Positions 13,340 to 25,451 are shown, counted from the stretch's first letter. The stretch: DNA of 64,000 nucleotides from Pseudisothecium myosuroides (GCA_951799445.1 OX637295.1:23126001-23190000), one strand, 5' to 3'. Program-made: numbers and translations. Notes: generated by a model from the sequence alone, not told the origin.

Positions 13340-14261
13340 CCCCTAAAGTTCCATGACTATGTTTTCACCGAAAACACTCAAAAACTGTCATTTTTAGTAC
13401 AAGTACCAAATTTTTGAAAAAAAACTTTTTTGACACATGTAACCGTAGGATCATATAGTAAACTAGTTTTAGAAGATGTGGAAAAAATTTCAGAATCTCC
13501 ACCATGCGGATTGGAAGATATTAGCATTTGAATTGGCAAAAATCCTTTTTTTGTTCCTGCGAAAAACAGGGCAGTTGCACTTCACAAGGTCACATTTGTA
13601 TGAAGAAATGTCCAAAATGGTGGTGCTTATTTGAATTATTTTTCCTAAACAAGTTGTCTACATGCTTAAAAATTTTCAAATCATTTGGAACTGTACAACA
13701 TATACAAAAAAAATAGTAAGTAGAAAAAAGTAGAGAATGATTCAAATCACTAAATTGTTAAGAATTTAATTATGGAATTGAAAAATGTCAATCCCAATGG
13801 TTGTAATGTTGTAATAAACAACCTAAATCCTATTATTTTATTTTTTTCAAAAATTATTAAAAATTGAGTTAAATAACAACTTCAAAGTTTATTTCAGAGT
13901 TGAAAATCCGTAACTGCCCGCAAACTAAAAAACCTCATAACTTTTTACTCATTGGTCAAAATGGAATGATTCAAAGCTTTCCACGTATATATAACTCTAG
14001 AAAACCAATTTCAAATTTTTATTTTTGAAAAAAGTGATTTTTTCAGATCTACCTGGACTGCCCGAGTTGACCAACAAACTACATTTTTGGCCATAACTTT
14101 TGACTCGTATTTCCAAATGTCATGAAATTTTGTGCACATGAAAGATATTCCTCGTCCCCACCTTCTATAAAAATTTCAGCCCAAAATATGCAAATCTCCA
14201 GTCACAAGTACCTGCCCAAAAATTTTACGTTGCCAAAAAAGGCATGTTGGTCCTTTAGGGG
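13340..14261 (+). mobile_element. piggyBac-like non-autonomous element P1
   Basis: A 922-bp element flanked by TTAA at 13336-13339 and 14262-14265. Ends are CCCCTAAAG and CTTTAGGGG. TTAA duplication with C-rich termini is the hallmark of piggyBac-type elements (family knowledge). No transposase frame is visible. Close relatives are P2 (32043) and P4 (38992, inverted); P3 (37454) has the same target rule but a different TIR. Confidence 0.8.
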
Positions 14262-14339
14262 TTAAATTACCAAAGGAGAATTGCATATATGAATTAGTAT
14301 GCAAATGTATCTATACATGATTGTTGGTATTTCAGTAGT

Positions 14340-15290
14340 GCTTCATGTAACACTTTGTAAGGTGCTTGTCTATCAATTGTACTTTGGACATTGCTAAAAA
14401 ACATTTAGAAGACATTTGTCATTTCCTTGGGATCCTATTGCAATATTGGATTATGGACTTAAGCATCTACTTGGCAAAGGAGGAGCTACAAAAAGTAACC
14501 AATTGGTTACGTTTAGTAGTTCCTCTTTTGCCAAGTAGATGCCAAGTCCATAATCCAAGTCCACCACGCAAACTATGTGATTGTATTAGGACCCTAAAAA
14601 TAATTCAAATTAGAAAAATACTTGATTGTACAAGTTCTAATCCTAATTTGAGTGGTGTATTCCTTAGGGGGTGTACCATACATTATATTTTCTATATTGT
14701 GCTTCCAAAGGGTATTTACTAGAGGATATTATTATTTTTTTTCCCAAATTTATGGTACCCTATTATCACCTAATTTTCAAAGATGGGGTATTTTAAGCAG
14801 GGATGACGTTTGTTTAAGTTTTTTTTCTCATTTTTTCTTCCATAAAGACTTAAACACTAGTTAAATGTTCTAGTTATTGCTTCATACCTACCGCGTTTAG
14901 GAATTTAACCACAAATTGTAAAAAGTATATACGCAACAACAATCAAAATTATTGCTAGTACTAATAATTCATGTATACAAAATTAGAGACAAATTTGGAA
15001 TAATTTTTGTTCAAGTTTTTCCTTTGTTTTTTTTCTATATAGACTTGAGTATTAGTTAAATGTTTTAGTTTTTGCTTCACACCTACGAGGTTTAGGAATT
15101 TAACCACAAATTATGGAAGAAGTATACAAGCAACAACAATCAAAATTCTTGCTAGTACTAATAGTGCATCCATGGAAAATTAAAGACAAATTTTTCTATT
15201 ATAATAATGTTGTAGATGTGAGCAACGTGCAATGCATGATAATAACATTGAATTGTTAATATAAAATTCACCCTACCTCTCTACAAGAGA
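14340..15290 (+). repeat. Array block Y, copy 1
   Basis: This block recurs at 31577-33660, where it is interrupted by P2. It contains an internal direct duplication: the phrase around TTAGGAATTTAACCACAAAT occurs at about 14898 and 15093. No gene is supported; the overlapping frames at 14366-14864 do not survive in the second copy. Confidence 0.75.
14446..14558. repeat. Foldback (hairpin) insertion, copy 1 only
   Basis: TTGGATTATGGACTT (14446) pairs with AAGTCCATAATCCAA (ending 14558), and the match continues inward through ATCTACTTGGCAAA / TTTGCCAAGTAGAT to give arms of about 45 bp with few mismatches. The matching place in copy 2 (31630-31710) keeps only part of one arm, so the inverted half is either inserted in copy 1 or lost in copy 2. 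Confidence 0.75.
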
Positions 15291-15292
15291 CC

Positions 15293-16000
15293 ATTGGGAG
15301 ATTGCAAAAAACACCTACTAATTTGTTGTGTTTTTATAGTATTTATAATTTCTTTTCAAGAATACTTTAAAACTAGAAAAAAAATAATCTATAAAAAATA
15401 TGGCCAATGTATAAACCTTTGAAGAGATTTTACTCTAGAAAGATAAAGCATGGAAAAATTCTCCAAGTAGGAGAGCTAATAAAGTGCAAAATCTCAAAAA
15501 ATAGGTACTTGGACATTTTAATTTGTAAAAAAAAGGAAATAAAATTTTAAAATAAAATAAATATTGGTCGTTTGAAAAAACTCTATGGAAGTGGTCATTC
15601 ACCAAGAGAACCATCTTAACAATATGTTACATATTTGAAAATGCAAGATTACTTTGTGAACTTCCATACAACATAGAATTAACTATTTCCAAAGTTTCTT
15701 TAAAAAATAGCTGATGGTACCATCTTCTCCAAAATTCAGCTCCAAATCTATTTTGGGGGGCTAAAAATAGTACTACCCCCCCTCCTCCAATTGGCAAGGG
15801 ACATAAAAATTGGAGATATTTTTAGATCATAAAACTTTTTTCAAAAATAAAAAATAATAATCCAAAGTATAGTCGTCATGAGTACCTTACCTACAAACCA
15901 TAAGTCTTTGGGAGCCATAACACAAAGTTATGGCCAAAAAACAAAGCAACACGCAACGTGTGATATAAATAGTATTTTGTGCAAGTGATTCTTGTAATTG
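15293..16000 (+). mobile_element. MITE family F, decayed copy shared by the array
   Basis: The left end begins GGGAGATTGCAAAAAACACC, and the right region reads close to GTGATATAAATAGT followed by a degenerate TTGTAATTGCC. The same insertion lies at the same place in copy 2 (33667-36905, with further insertions inside) and its right part in copy 3 (61650-61800), so it predates the duplications. Confidence 0.7.
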
Positions 16001-16738
16001 CCTCATTGCAAATGCAAGAATGAGTGTTTAGGATTTAATGAGACCATTGTGAGCTATTGAACAGGGAATCCTAAACATGACAATAACTTCATTACTTTGC
16101 AATACAACAACAATATGGTGGGAAAAAAAAGTACAAAACACATTTGCTATCTAGGACAAAATGTAAATTTCTGCTTAAGCCACAAACATAATTATAATCC
16201 TGCAAAAATAATGTATTGTTATGTTTAGAGAGTATATTATAATTTCATGATCTAGCTTGTTCCTCTATGCAAAAAGAAAAAGATCCACTGTCAATATCTA
16301 TAAACGACTAACTTATACAGAGACATGACTTCTTCCAACAGGTACAGTCACACCTTGCCTCTTACCATGGATGTACCAAATCGCTCAAGCTTAAGCAAAG
16401 AAAACAAGCATAATCCTGAAATTCTGAAACTTCGTAGTAAACTAGATTTGCAAGCAAAAAAAGTGCACACAATTGGTGTAAAGCTTGCAAATGGCCTAGA
16501 AGCCAAAATGCCAATTTCATTTGCTAAACCAACAAGATTTTACTTTCATTCAAATTTGCAAATGAAACTTTTGAATATGCAAACCATTTCAAGATTTCAA
16601 TCTCGTGCCAAAACTATGACAAAATTTTCTTTTGACAAAGACTGCTTCAATAAGTGCAGAAGGAATTTAACATGATATATATCAATCCTATTTTATTTTT
16701 ACAAGGCATCTTATATTCAATTTCTCATAGTGAATAAG

Positions 16739-17402
16739 GGTGATTGTAAGAAACACTTGTCCTATTTTGCATCACACTATGTGTAATGATTATTTTTTTG
16801 GCCATAACCTTTGTGCTCTAGCGTTAAATGACTCGAATTTCATAGGCAAGGTATTCATGACTATTATACAGCTTGTCTAATTTTTTGGAATTTTTAAAAT
16901 GTTTTACTATCCAAAATAGCCCCAATTTTATGGAATTTTTAAATTTTGCTAATTTGGGAGTTTTTTGAACAAAATAGTATCCAAAGAAATGAATTTGGAG
17001 ATAAAATTTGGAAGGGATGGTCTTGGAGTATACTTTTAGCAATTGTTCAAAGGATTTCTAAAAACAATTAATTATATGTTGTATAGAAGTCTATAAAGTG
17101 AGCCTCTTTCTAATTGCATTTCAAAGCATGTAAAAAATCATTTTTGATGTATTTTTGGTGAATGACCATATCCAAAAAGTTATTACAAATGTAACTTTTT
17201 ATTTTATTTTATTTATTTTTTTCCTATCTTTTCCTAATTAAAACATCAAAGTATGTATTTTTTTGATATTTGGAACTTTTCTAGTTCTCCTACTTAGAGA
17301 AATTTTCTTTGATTTTTCTAATTTTAAAGTACTCGGATAGAAAAAAAAGGCATGAGTACTGTAAAACGCAACAAAATTGGCAGGTATTTCTTGCAATCAT
17401 CC
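16739..17402 (-). mobile_element. MITE family F, copy-1-specific insertion
   Basis: Begins GGGTGATTGTAAGAAACAC and ends GTATTTCTTGCAATCATCC, with the family body reversed relative to the copy at 6749. The matching sites in copy 2 (about 38510) and copy 3 (about 62905) lack it and read GGTAATTACCCTAC or GGTAATTATCCTAC. This is therefore a younger insertion than the array. Confidence 0.8.
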
Positions 17403-18843
17403 AGATTTATCCTACCATTTTTTGTCATAACTCCACAAATTCCTATGATAGCACCTTATATTGGAAGTAAAAAATGTTACTATAATTCCATAAATTCTAT
17501 TTATTTGTTCAATTCTAAAAAAATTATCCTATGTTTGGACCGACATGTATTTCTAAGACTAATGTCCAATGACCCCTTCGAGGTGCATTCATCCCAAAAA
17601 TGTTATTAGGTCCTAAAATTTATTCTAGGTCACCTTCCATTACTTTTACATCTAAAATAATATCAATGTCCATATATCAAGAAGTTTATATTAATAATAA
17701 CCTTTTTATGACATTACTAATATCTTGTACTAAGAATAGTATTTTTGTAATTTTTAGGATGGATGTCATAAAAATATGCTTAGTTAAGTTTCTCATTTTT
17801 TGTAAATTTTTTGTTACATTGAAATCCCCTAGATAGTTTCAAATTTTAGAAGCATTTATAAGAATTTCAAGAATTGTAGGAAAATACATGCATTTGGGCA
17901 AAAGCATAAAATACTTGTCAATTTTGTTGTATTTGGGCCATTTTGGAGGGTAATAAAAAACTATTGGGAATACTTGAACTTTTGAAGAAAAATTCTAAAA
18001 ATCAAATCAAATACAAAAAATTAGTAGAATCCTTTGAATATTTTACTCTCAAAATCTTATCACGGCTTAAGGAAAAATATCCTCATAAAGTTATGCAAGA
18101 AACAAGTGGATGGAAAATTAAAAAGAAACAGATGCTAAGATGTTTAAATTGTTAGAAAATAATAGAAACATTCAAAAATATAAATAAAAAATATGCCAAT
18201 TTTAACAACTTTGTAGAGATGAGATTCTATATAATGAATTGATAGATGAGTGTTTTTGAATGTCTAAAAATACACTAAAAGAGAGTCTTCTTTGTACCAT
18301 GTAGAAGATGAAGAATTTATTTTTATTAAAAACCTACAATTTGTTGCTTTAACTTGAGTAGAGTAGCAGATGAATGTGTTCTTTGAGTGTCTAAGTGAAA
18401 TTTATTTCTTTGAACTTTGGGATATTCAAAAGTATTAAAAATATTTATTCAATGAAAATGACAAATCTCTTCAAAATAAAAAATTAACTTTTAATTAGTA
18501 TATATTTATATTTTTTAATTAAAAAAAATATAAATTGCATAATACACTTCTAGTACTGATTTCAAATATATTGATTGTTAATTGTATGCTCCAAATGTTA
18601 TGTAAGCATTTGAATTGAACTTGCAACAAATTATGCAACATTATATTTAAAAATTTCATGCTAGCATGTCACAAGTTTATGACTTTATATACTAAAGTTT
18701 ACTTAGTTTAATGTTTATCTTTTTTAAAGTTGTAAGCTTGAATCTTTTGTCTAATTTAGGACAAATGCTTTGACAAAATTCATTGTATACTATGGTCCAT
18801 TGGGCAAAGGAAATATTTATGATACAAGTTAATTCAATTAGAT

Positions 18844-18997
18844 GGCAAATTTTGTTAAAATAGCAATATTCCATACGCCATTTTCAGACTGCATGGTCTA
18901 AAACATCTAGGGCAAGTATAGATTTCAAACCAGTACGCAATCTAAACTTTAAAAGTGCCAAAGTTGTGGAATGATTGCTATTTTAACAAAATTCCCC
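18844..18997. mobile_element. Short MITE family E
   Basis: About 154 bp. Inverted ends TTTTGTTAAAATAGCAAT and ATTGCTATTTTAACAAAA surround the family core CATCTAGGGCAAGTATAGAT. At the equivalent place in copy 2 (about 40440) the element is absent. Confidence 0.8.
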
Positions 18998-19184
18998 ATT
19001 TAGTGTGAGTCATTCTAATGGGCATTTCAAATGTTTAGTATTTCAATTTCCAATTAAAAAACATTTTATTTTCATTTGTTTAATGAATGTATGGAAAAGA
19101 AGCAAATATCTTCTTTGCAACTTTTTCTCAAGTGAAGTCATTAAAATATTGGCGAGAAATTTTGTCCTACAGTAGTATAATGAT

Positions 19185-19333
19185 GGGCAATTTCATTAAA
19201 ATGGCAGTATTCCAAGTGCCACTTTGACGGTGTGCCATGTTCACCATCTAGGACACGTACAAATTTAGAATGGCCGTTCTAAACTGTGATCAGGCCATTT
19301 AAAAATAATATCGCCATTTTAATGAAATTGTCC
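19185..19333. mobile_element. Short MITE family E
   Basis: 149 bp. Ends GGGCAATTTCATTAAAATGG and CCATTTTAATGAAATTGTCC. Flanks are ATAATGAT and ATAATGGT, an 8-bp target duplication with one mismatch. Copy 2 has the empty site near 40645. Confidence 0.85.
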
Positions 19334-19640
19334 ATAATGGTATAATTTAAAGTGCCATTAGTGTGTTATAATAATTGAATAATCTTGTAAAAATAATTTA
19401 TACTAGTAATTTTTATCTGTTGAAATGTAACGTGAGATTTAAGTCGTTTTATTGAGACATAATATTTTTCTAAAAATTTAAAATCCTGCCCCCCAAATAA
19501 GATTCAAACATCCTATTTATGAAAATTTGAATTTCACTTAATAAAGGAAGTATGCAAGTAATGAAACTTCCTCAATTACTAGCATTTTTCAAATGTTTGA
19601 ATTTTTGAATTATGATGATCTTTATAGATTTTTATATTAA

Positions 19641-19950
19641 TTGTTTATTGAAGTCATTTTTGAGGGTTCATTTTTGAATTGGGTGATCCACAGTAAAAGC
19701 CATTCCCATGTAATACCTATAGAGCCATGTCTGCTTGAATTGTATGAAAGATGCTATAATGCAAGAGATTCAAGGAGTTCTTATAGACTGTTCCTTGCTT
19801 CGATGAAGAGGCAGCTCTTTGAAGATCTCGTGGAATATTTTAACGGGGAACAACAAAGATTCTCAAAAGATTCAAAACTTTCACATCGGCAGCTTTGGAT
19901 GCTCGATGTGAAGCAATACTATTTTCAGAACCAAATAAAGGTCTTAGAGC
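19641..19950 (+). pseudogene. Coding relic in block Z, open in copy 1 and broken in copy 2
   Basis: An open frame reads through about 100 codons, with ordinary-looking protein after an internal Met at about codon 54 (KRQLFEDLVEYF, then a Gln-rich stretch). At 40920-41220 the homologous DNA carries stops and indels. It may be an exon fragment of a captured or duplicated gene. The frame then runs into the Tourist-like MITE at 19947, so its C-terminal codons are not native. I do not recognise the family. Confidence 0.3.
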
Positions 19951-20403
19951 ATCCACAATGCGGTCTCGCTAAACAATCCGTGTATCGGGAAACGCCGGGA
20001 CATTCCACGAGGCCTTCATAGTGTCGGGTTTTTTTTTAGAACAAATCGACCCAATGCAAAGCCGGCAATCCAAATGTCAAATGGAATTTTTGCATTATAA
20101 AAAGAAAAAGAAAAAGAATCTTACATTAAAAAAAGACTTTTCATTGAATCAAGGGAAGGTTGAATTGATTGGCACGTTTAACAATGCCAAAAAGGGTTGA
20201 CAGTCATTATTATATCTACCGGGAGCCAACTTGTAGGCCCTTCAAATTTTGGAAATTTGCCGGAGTGGGGAGGTCGCATACCGAGACCGTGAAAGTGCCG
20301 GGACCCATAGAGGTTGCATTGGAGCACGATTTTTAATACAAATGGATTTTTGCCCGGGAAAGTGCCGATAGAGGCACTATTGACGGGCACATTGCAGATG
20401 CTC
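19947..20403. mobile_element. Tourist/Harbinger-like MITE, copy 1 only
   Basis: 457 bp. Ends GAGCATCCACAATGCGG and CATTGCAGATGCTC, flanked by TTA at 19944-19946 and 20404-20406. A TTA duplication with a GAGCATC-type terminus fits PIF/Harbinger-like plant MITEs (family knowledge). The interior is GC-richer than its surroundings. The copy-2 site lacks it. Confidence 0.8.
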
Positions 20404-20559
20404 TTAGATGCTTTAACAAACCAAATTTAACAGTGCCTCATTCAATTTTGCGGTCGTTACTCGTCACAGAATCACAGCCTCTTACAGACCGTAGTGTAGA
20501 ATGATTCTTGAACTCGCAAAAGTTATTACTCTGCAGAGCAATAATTTTATAATGGAACT

Positions 20560-21000
20560 AAGGGAGCCGACCCATTTCCGATCAACCACCCATTCCCGTT
20601 AGTTAGATTACTTTGTTTCTGATCAGTTGGTGGTTTAGGTGACAGCTCACGCAGATATTTGTGAGAAGGGGAAGCACAAATTTCGGGAAGGTGTACATTG
20701 AAAGCATAGAATGACTATAAGATGTACATTGGAGACTACAATTATCACCTGCATTGAAGCATTGTCAATTTTGTAACCGGACTATGGTTGGAAACATGAT
20801 GGCCTACATAACAAGAATAGGTTGAACGGAATCTTCAGGAAAAAAATTCATAGTAATTTTATTTTTGAGGAAAAAAATGTACAAAATTATGAAATCCTTC
20901 TTAAATCTGTTTCTCTAAACGGGAAAATTTCTCCCCTCATCATACCCATACACCAGATATGCTGAATTGCTTAAGTTATCGGAAATGGGTCGTCTCCCTT
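20560..21000. mobile_element. MITE with AAGGGAG termini
   Basis: 441 bp. Inverted ends GGGAGCCGACCCATTTCCGA and TCGGAAATGGGTCGTCTCCC. Flanking ACT at 20557-20559 and 21001-21003 may be a 3-bp target duplication. No coding capacity. Only one copy is in the window. Confidence 0.75.
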
Positions 21001-21119
21001 ACTTAGTACTTTAGTAGGAATAGTATGAGTATACAAGCAAGCCTAATTCCTCTTTAGTGGTCTTCATAAAAGCCACGTACTGTCCTAACGGAGTAAACAC
21101 AATTCCTAATCGAATCATA

Positions 21120-21450
21120 ATGTTTGAAACTTTGAAGAGCAGAGACGAGTCTGTAAAGAAGCTCCGCAAAGCTCAACCTCACCTTAAAATGCTAAGACAA
21201 AAGGGAGTGACTAAACATACTGATACCTGAAAAGTACGTAGCAATACCATCTATTCATCCAGATGAGTTTGAGCGCCACAGAGAAAACATAACAAGAGAG
21301 ATGAAGCAAGAAATTGCAGAGCTAAGAACAGTTGTGACTTGAATGTGAAGATGAAAGAGAGAAAAAAGAAAAGATAGAAACCATTCTTGACAAGCCTCCT
21401 GCCGTGCAACAAGTAAAAAATGCAGAAGAATCAATTTGAATGATTCCGTA
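21120..21450 (+). pseudogene. Weak coding relic, charged helix-like
   Basis: 21120-21230 reads ATG to TGA as a 36-codon Lys/Arg-rich peptide (with VKKLRKAQPHLKML). Another frame starting near 21262 continues as a charged, coiled-coil-like stretch (DEFERHRENITREMKQEIAE) to a TGA near 21340. It looks like fragments of one broken coiled-coil gene, but could be chance. No family recognised. Confidence 0.2.
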
Positions 21451-22360
21451 TTACTATTGCAGGTCAAGTATTAAATGTAAACTCTATTTGGCCCTGTGTT
21501 TCTTATTATCTCTTAATCACAGGGTTGAATCCCCAGTAGGACCATCTACTTTGCGTGAACATTTTGCACATTGGAGATTGAAAATGAGGTCCTTGTGCGG
21601 AGGATTGTGGACTAGGTAATTGCAAAGCAAGCCAAGTTATTGAAAATAATTGCTTGTTAGGACCTATCAAGCCGCGGGCGGCGAGGTTGGTACTTACTTG
21701 CGATTATTTTTGATGAGTTGGCCTACTTTGCATTTACCGGTCATAATGTCAATGTAGGAGAGTTGAGCCGTTTGACTTCTTTGATTGCTTAACCAATCAC
21801 AACATGCCACAATGGGGAAAGTCTCTTGCATTTAGATTATGTTAAGTGGATTCACACTCACTAAGTTAATACCGGTTGGTAGTAGAAGAGACTTCTCTCA
21901 GATTTCTCTCACTGCCACATCAATGAAATTTCTACTTCATACCCACCCTGTTGAAAATTTGCACAAGGCAAGCAGTGAGCATTATCAGTCTTAATCTGCC
22001 TCTCCTTAACCAATCAAAACATGCCACGACTGCAAAACTCTCTTGCATTGACATTATAGATTTAGATTGAGAATCAAGTTCATTATAATATATAATGGCT
22101 ACATTCAATTCAAATTTGGTAAGTAGAAACTAAATACTTATTGATCAAACATTGCAACATTCTTGAATGTTGAAGCGCCTTAAAATGATGTAATTTATAC
22201 AAGCAATTTAGACAAGCACAAAAGGGAGTTAGAAGACATTTTCATCTTGGTAATAAAGTGGAGATTGATACTTAATAAGCAGATGGTAAAGGCTCAATGA
22301 CCTGGTGAACTCCGTTTTATTTCTTTGGATATAGTAAACTCTTCTAATTAATTCCCTTAT

Positions 22361-22510
22361 GGGCAATTCCATTAAAATGGCAATATTCCGTGTGCCACTT
22401 TGACGGTGTGCCATTTTCACCATCTAGGACTGGTATAGATTTCAAAAAGGACGTTCTGAATTGTAAACGGGCCATTTTAAAGGAATATCACCATTTTAAT
22501 GAAATTGGCC
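22361..22510. mobile_element. Short MITE family E, copy 1 only
   Basis: 150 bp. Ends GGGCAATTCCATTAAAATGG and CCATTTTAATGAAATTGGCC, with the core CCATCTAGGACTGGTATAGA. Copy 2 reads directly across the site (about 41875). Confidence 0.85.
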
Positions 22511-22785
22511 ATTTTTGTAGCAAATCAGGATTTGCAACTCTCTTGTCAAGCTGTGAAGGATTAAGTCAAACAAATCTTGAGCCTTGTTATAAGAAAAAAC
22601 TTGTTGAGCTATGGATGTGACAAGGGATGTTTTCATAACAAGGTTCATTGTCTAGTTTTCATGTTACAGAACATATTAACTTCAATGATTGGATCTTGTT
22701 CAACCATACATGCATACTCAATCAAGTATGAAAAGAAGAGGCTCACCATGTATAATTAGGTGCATTGACCGTACCTTACAGGCTT

Positions 22786-25080
22786 ATTTGGGCGCTCCTG
22801 ACGACAATTCTAACCAGGCTAATCACCAACAGATTGAACACGTACATGCAGCATAATGTGCTGCAGAGATTTCAGGCAGCTGCAGAGTCGGGAGAAGCAA
22901 AGCTAGAACTCTGGAATCTGCTTAGTTTCACATAAATCCAATCTTAGAAACGTTTCTTCAAACAGTCGATCAGTCCAGAAAATGAATCTTCTGTGGCATG
23001 CAGGAGCTCAAGTCTGAATATATCTCAAACATTGTCGGTAGTATGGATTGGCTCCGACGATTTCCGTTAAACATTCCGTTGTTCAACCAAAACCTCACTG
23101 TCACATCTTGAAAGCTTCCAAGATTAGAACTTAGAAGTTCAGCAGACAGACGTTATGCACTTGATGTACCCAATTCAATGGATACATTGCACGAACTAGC
23201 CATTGATCAACTGGTCACTACGTACAGTACGATGCATTTGTAACAGATCAGAAAATCTATTTGAAACGATATTCTAAAAATCTGCCTGGCAATGGAATAA
23301 GTTTCGTTCAGACGACTCCAATTTTTCATTTGATGATATAATTATGGTTTAAATTCCTATTAATTTACCTCAAAATAACTCCCTCGAAGAGAGGCGACGT
23401 GTACTGAGTGTTCGATCTCCACTAGTCTCCAGGTGCAAAACAGGTATACAGTACTTGATCTACACCATTTTAGATGCAAGTCTTTTTTTTCCAGGACAAC
23501 ACAGCAACTTTTGAGTACATATACTTAACAGTCTTAACCCATATAATGCAAATATATATAACCGTTCAAATACAGACAATACCACTTTCAGCGTCCGAGG
23601 TAACCGTGTCAATTGTCTCACTAAATGCGGTGTACTGTTTTTAGAAGTTAGAACTGATTTTGGCTGCTCCAGGCGACACACTAACCCATTCCCCAACGCA
23701 ATGCACACCGCAGAACCAGAAGATGCACCGCTTGAACGCTGGAATCTATGTTTTAAACATGAAATCCAAATACAGACATGATCTTACATTTCTCGGCGCA
23801 AGCAGGCTAGAAACTCGATATATCTTCTGCAGGAGCTCAATTCTGAATTTCAAACTGGTAAAATGGTTTGGCTCCGACGTTCTCCATTCTTCATTCAAGT
23901 ATTCATGTAAAACCTGTCACACCTTGAAAATTTCCTAGAATATCAATTTTGTTAAACTGGAGAGCCGAAAATTGTGATATATCTTCAGAAAGGTCCAATT
24001 TCAGGCTACAATCTAGGAAGGGTATAGATTTTGGGTTCACGCCGCGAGTCCTGAACCGCACCAAAGTAATGGAATATCGCCAATTTAACGAACTTGACTT
24101 TAAGATTAGAAGTTCAGCAGACAGAAGTTACACACTTATATCCAATTCAATGTATACATCGTATGAACTAGCCACTGATCAATCTCTACATACTGTACAA
24201 TGGCTTTGTAACAGGATCTGGCCTGAATTTCAAGAGAAACGACATTCTAAAAATCTGCCTAGCAATGGAATTAGTACGTTCGGTCAGACGACTCCAGTTT
24301 CTCATCTGATGATATTTGACGTACTGTAAATGCCCTATACCTCAATATCAAGAGATTCGAGAGGTGACATGCACTAGCTGAGTGTTCTCTACTAGCAAGT
24401 CTCCAGGTGCTAAAACAGAAATAGTTCACCGTAAGCAATAATCTACAAGTCTACATGCACCATTTTAAATTCAAGTTTTTTTTTTTCCAGAACAAACAGT
24501 GCAATTGTTGAGCATGTATGCTTAACGCATTCAAATAACCGTTCAAATACAGATAATGCTACCTCCAGTGTTCAACGAAACTGTGCCACTAGCTAGCCAG
24601 GTACTTACCTTAGAACTTGTTTAGGCCCTGCTGCCGGCATACTCACCCGTTCACCAAAGCAATGCCCCGCAGACATTTTGTGCACATGCAGAGCCAGAAG
24701 CTAGATCCTCCTCCGCTGGAACGCTGGAATCTATGTTTTAACAAAAAATCCAATTATAAACAGAAACATTTCTCGGCACACGCAAGTTAGAAAGTGGATC
24801 TTCGGTGGGCGTGTAGGCTAGGTAAGTCAGAATCTCAAGCTTGTAAAACGTCGGTTATGTTCTCCACTTGTCTCCAGGATAAATATTGTAGACAAAATAC
24901 TAGTGAGTCCTCTACCTCATTTCAGGTTCGAATTTTTTCAAGAACAAACAGTGCACTTGTTGAGTATGCTGACCCTAGGTGTCTTAAATAACCGTTCAAA
25001 GTCCAGTGTTGGAGGCAACCCTGTGACCATTTCTTTATTTGATTAGTCATAAAAGGATTAAAATCCATAAATCCACAATC
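22786..25080. repeat. Three nested units U1-U3 of about 0.9 kb, copy 1
   Basis: Units begin near 22786, 23655 and 24625; the third is shorter. Each has, in order, a phrase like CTGGAACGCTGGAATC, one like GAAAATGGATCTTCTG, one like GACAGACGTTACACACTTA, and one like CTGCAATTGTTGAG. The same triplet is at 44095-46830 in copy 2, so the triplication predates the array duplication. Open stretches occur on both strands (for example minus 23460-23708) but none is conserved in all units. Confidence 0.75.
23940..24113. mobile_element. Short MITE family E, TCAATTT subtype, shared
   Basis: Inverted ends near ATCAATTTTGTTAAACTGG and CCAATTTAACGAACTTGAC. The same insertion is in unit U2 of copy 2 (45699-45870), so it predates the duplication. 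Confidence 0.7.
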
Positions 25081-25115
25081 TCCTCAATATTTCTAAGCCC
25101 TCCGATCAACCAAAT

Positions 25116-25262
25116 CGTCAATTTCGCTAAGTGTGTTTAGACGCAGAACTTGTGGCATCTATCCAAAGCTGAAAACTTGGATATGTAAGGATTTTCGTTA
25201 CAGGCTTCGTGTACAGAAAAGTGGCAGAGTAATGGAATGGCTCCAATTTAACGAAATTGACG
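25116..25262. mobile_element. Short MITE family E, CGTCAATTTCG subtype
   Basis: 147 bp. Ends CGTCAATTTCGCTAA and TTTAACGAAATTGACG. Shared with copy 2 at 46897-47051. Confidence 0.75.
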
Positions 25263-25295
25263 TTCCAAGAACTACTATTTATCATTCTGGACTTT

Positions 25296-25451
25296 CTTGA
25301 TGGAGAACAATCATGTCTGATAACTAATACTCTCAACTTCTCAAGCCTCCTGGCTCTCAATTCAACAGTGCCTCTTGATGGAGAACAATCATGTCTGATA
25401 ACTAATACTCTCAACTTCTCAAGCCTCCTGGCTCTCAATTCAACAGTGCCT
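25296..25451 (+). repeat. Exact 78-bp tandem duplication
   Basis: Two head-to-tail copies (25296-25373 and 25374-25451) appear identical by eye. Copy 2 has a single diverged unit near 47077, so this duplication is recent and private to copy 1. Confidence 0.9.

Larger units (their letters stand above)
15950..19950 (+). repeat. Array block Z, copy 1
   Basis: This block recurs at about 36890-41227 and from 61780 to the right edge. Landmarks common to all three are a stretch near 16165 (GACAAAATGTAAATTTCTGC), the CTAGCTTGTTC/CTAACTTATCC stretch near 16255, and TTAGGTCCTAAAATTTATTC near 17608. Open frames at 16325, 17352, 17600 and 17943 are not maintained across copies; I treat them as non-coding or relics. 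Confidence 0.8.
20404..22300. other. Copy-1-only segment between blocks Z and W
   Basis: In copy 2 the sequence jumps from the equivalent of 19946 straight through an F element to the equivalent of 22281, so this segment is deleted there or gained here. It holds the TIR element at 20560-21000, a weak coding relic at 21120-21450, and a local pair of related phrases around CTTAACCAATCA and CATGCCAC (21786 and 22010). Otherwise I see nothing. Confidence 0.6.
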
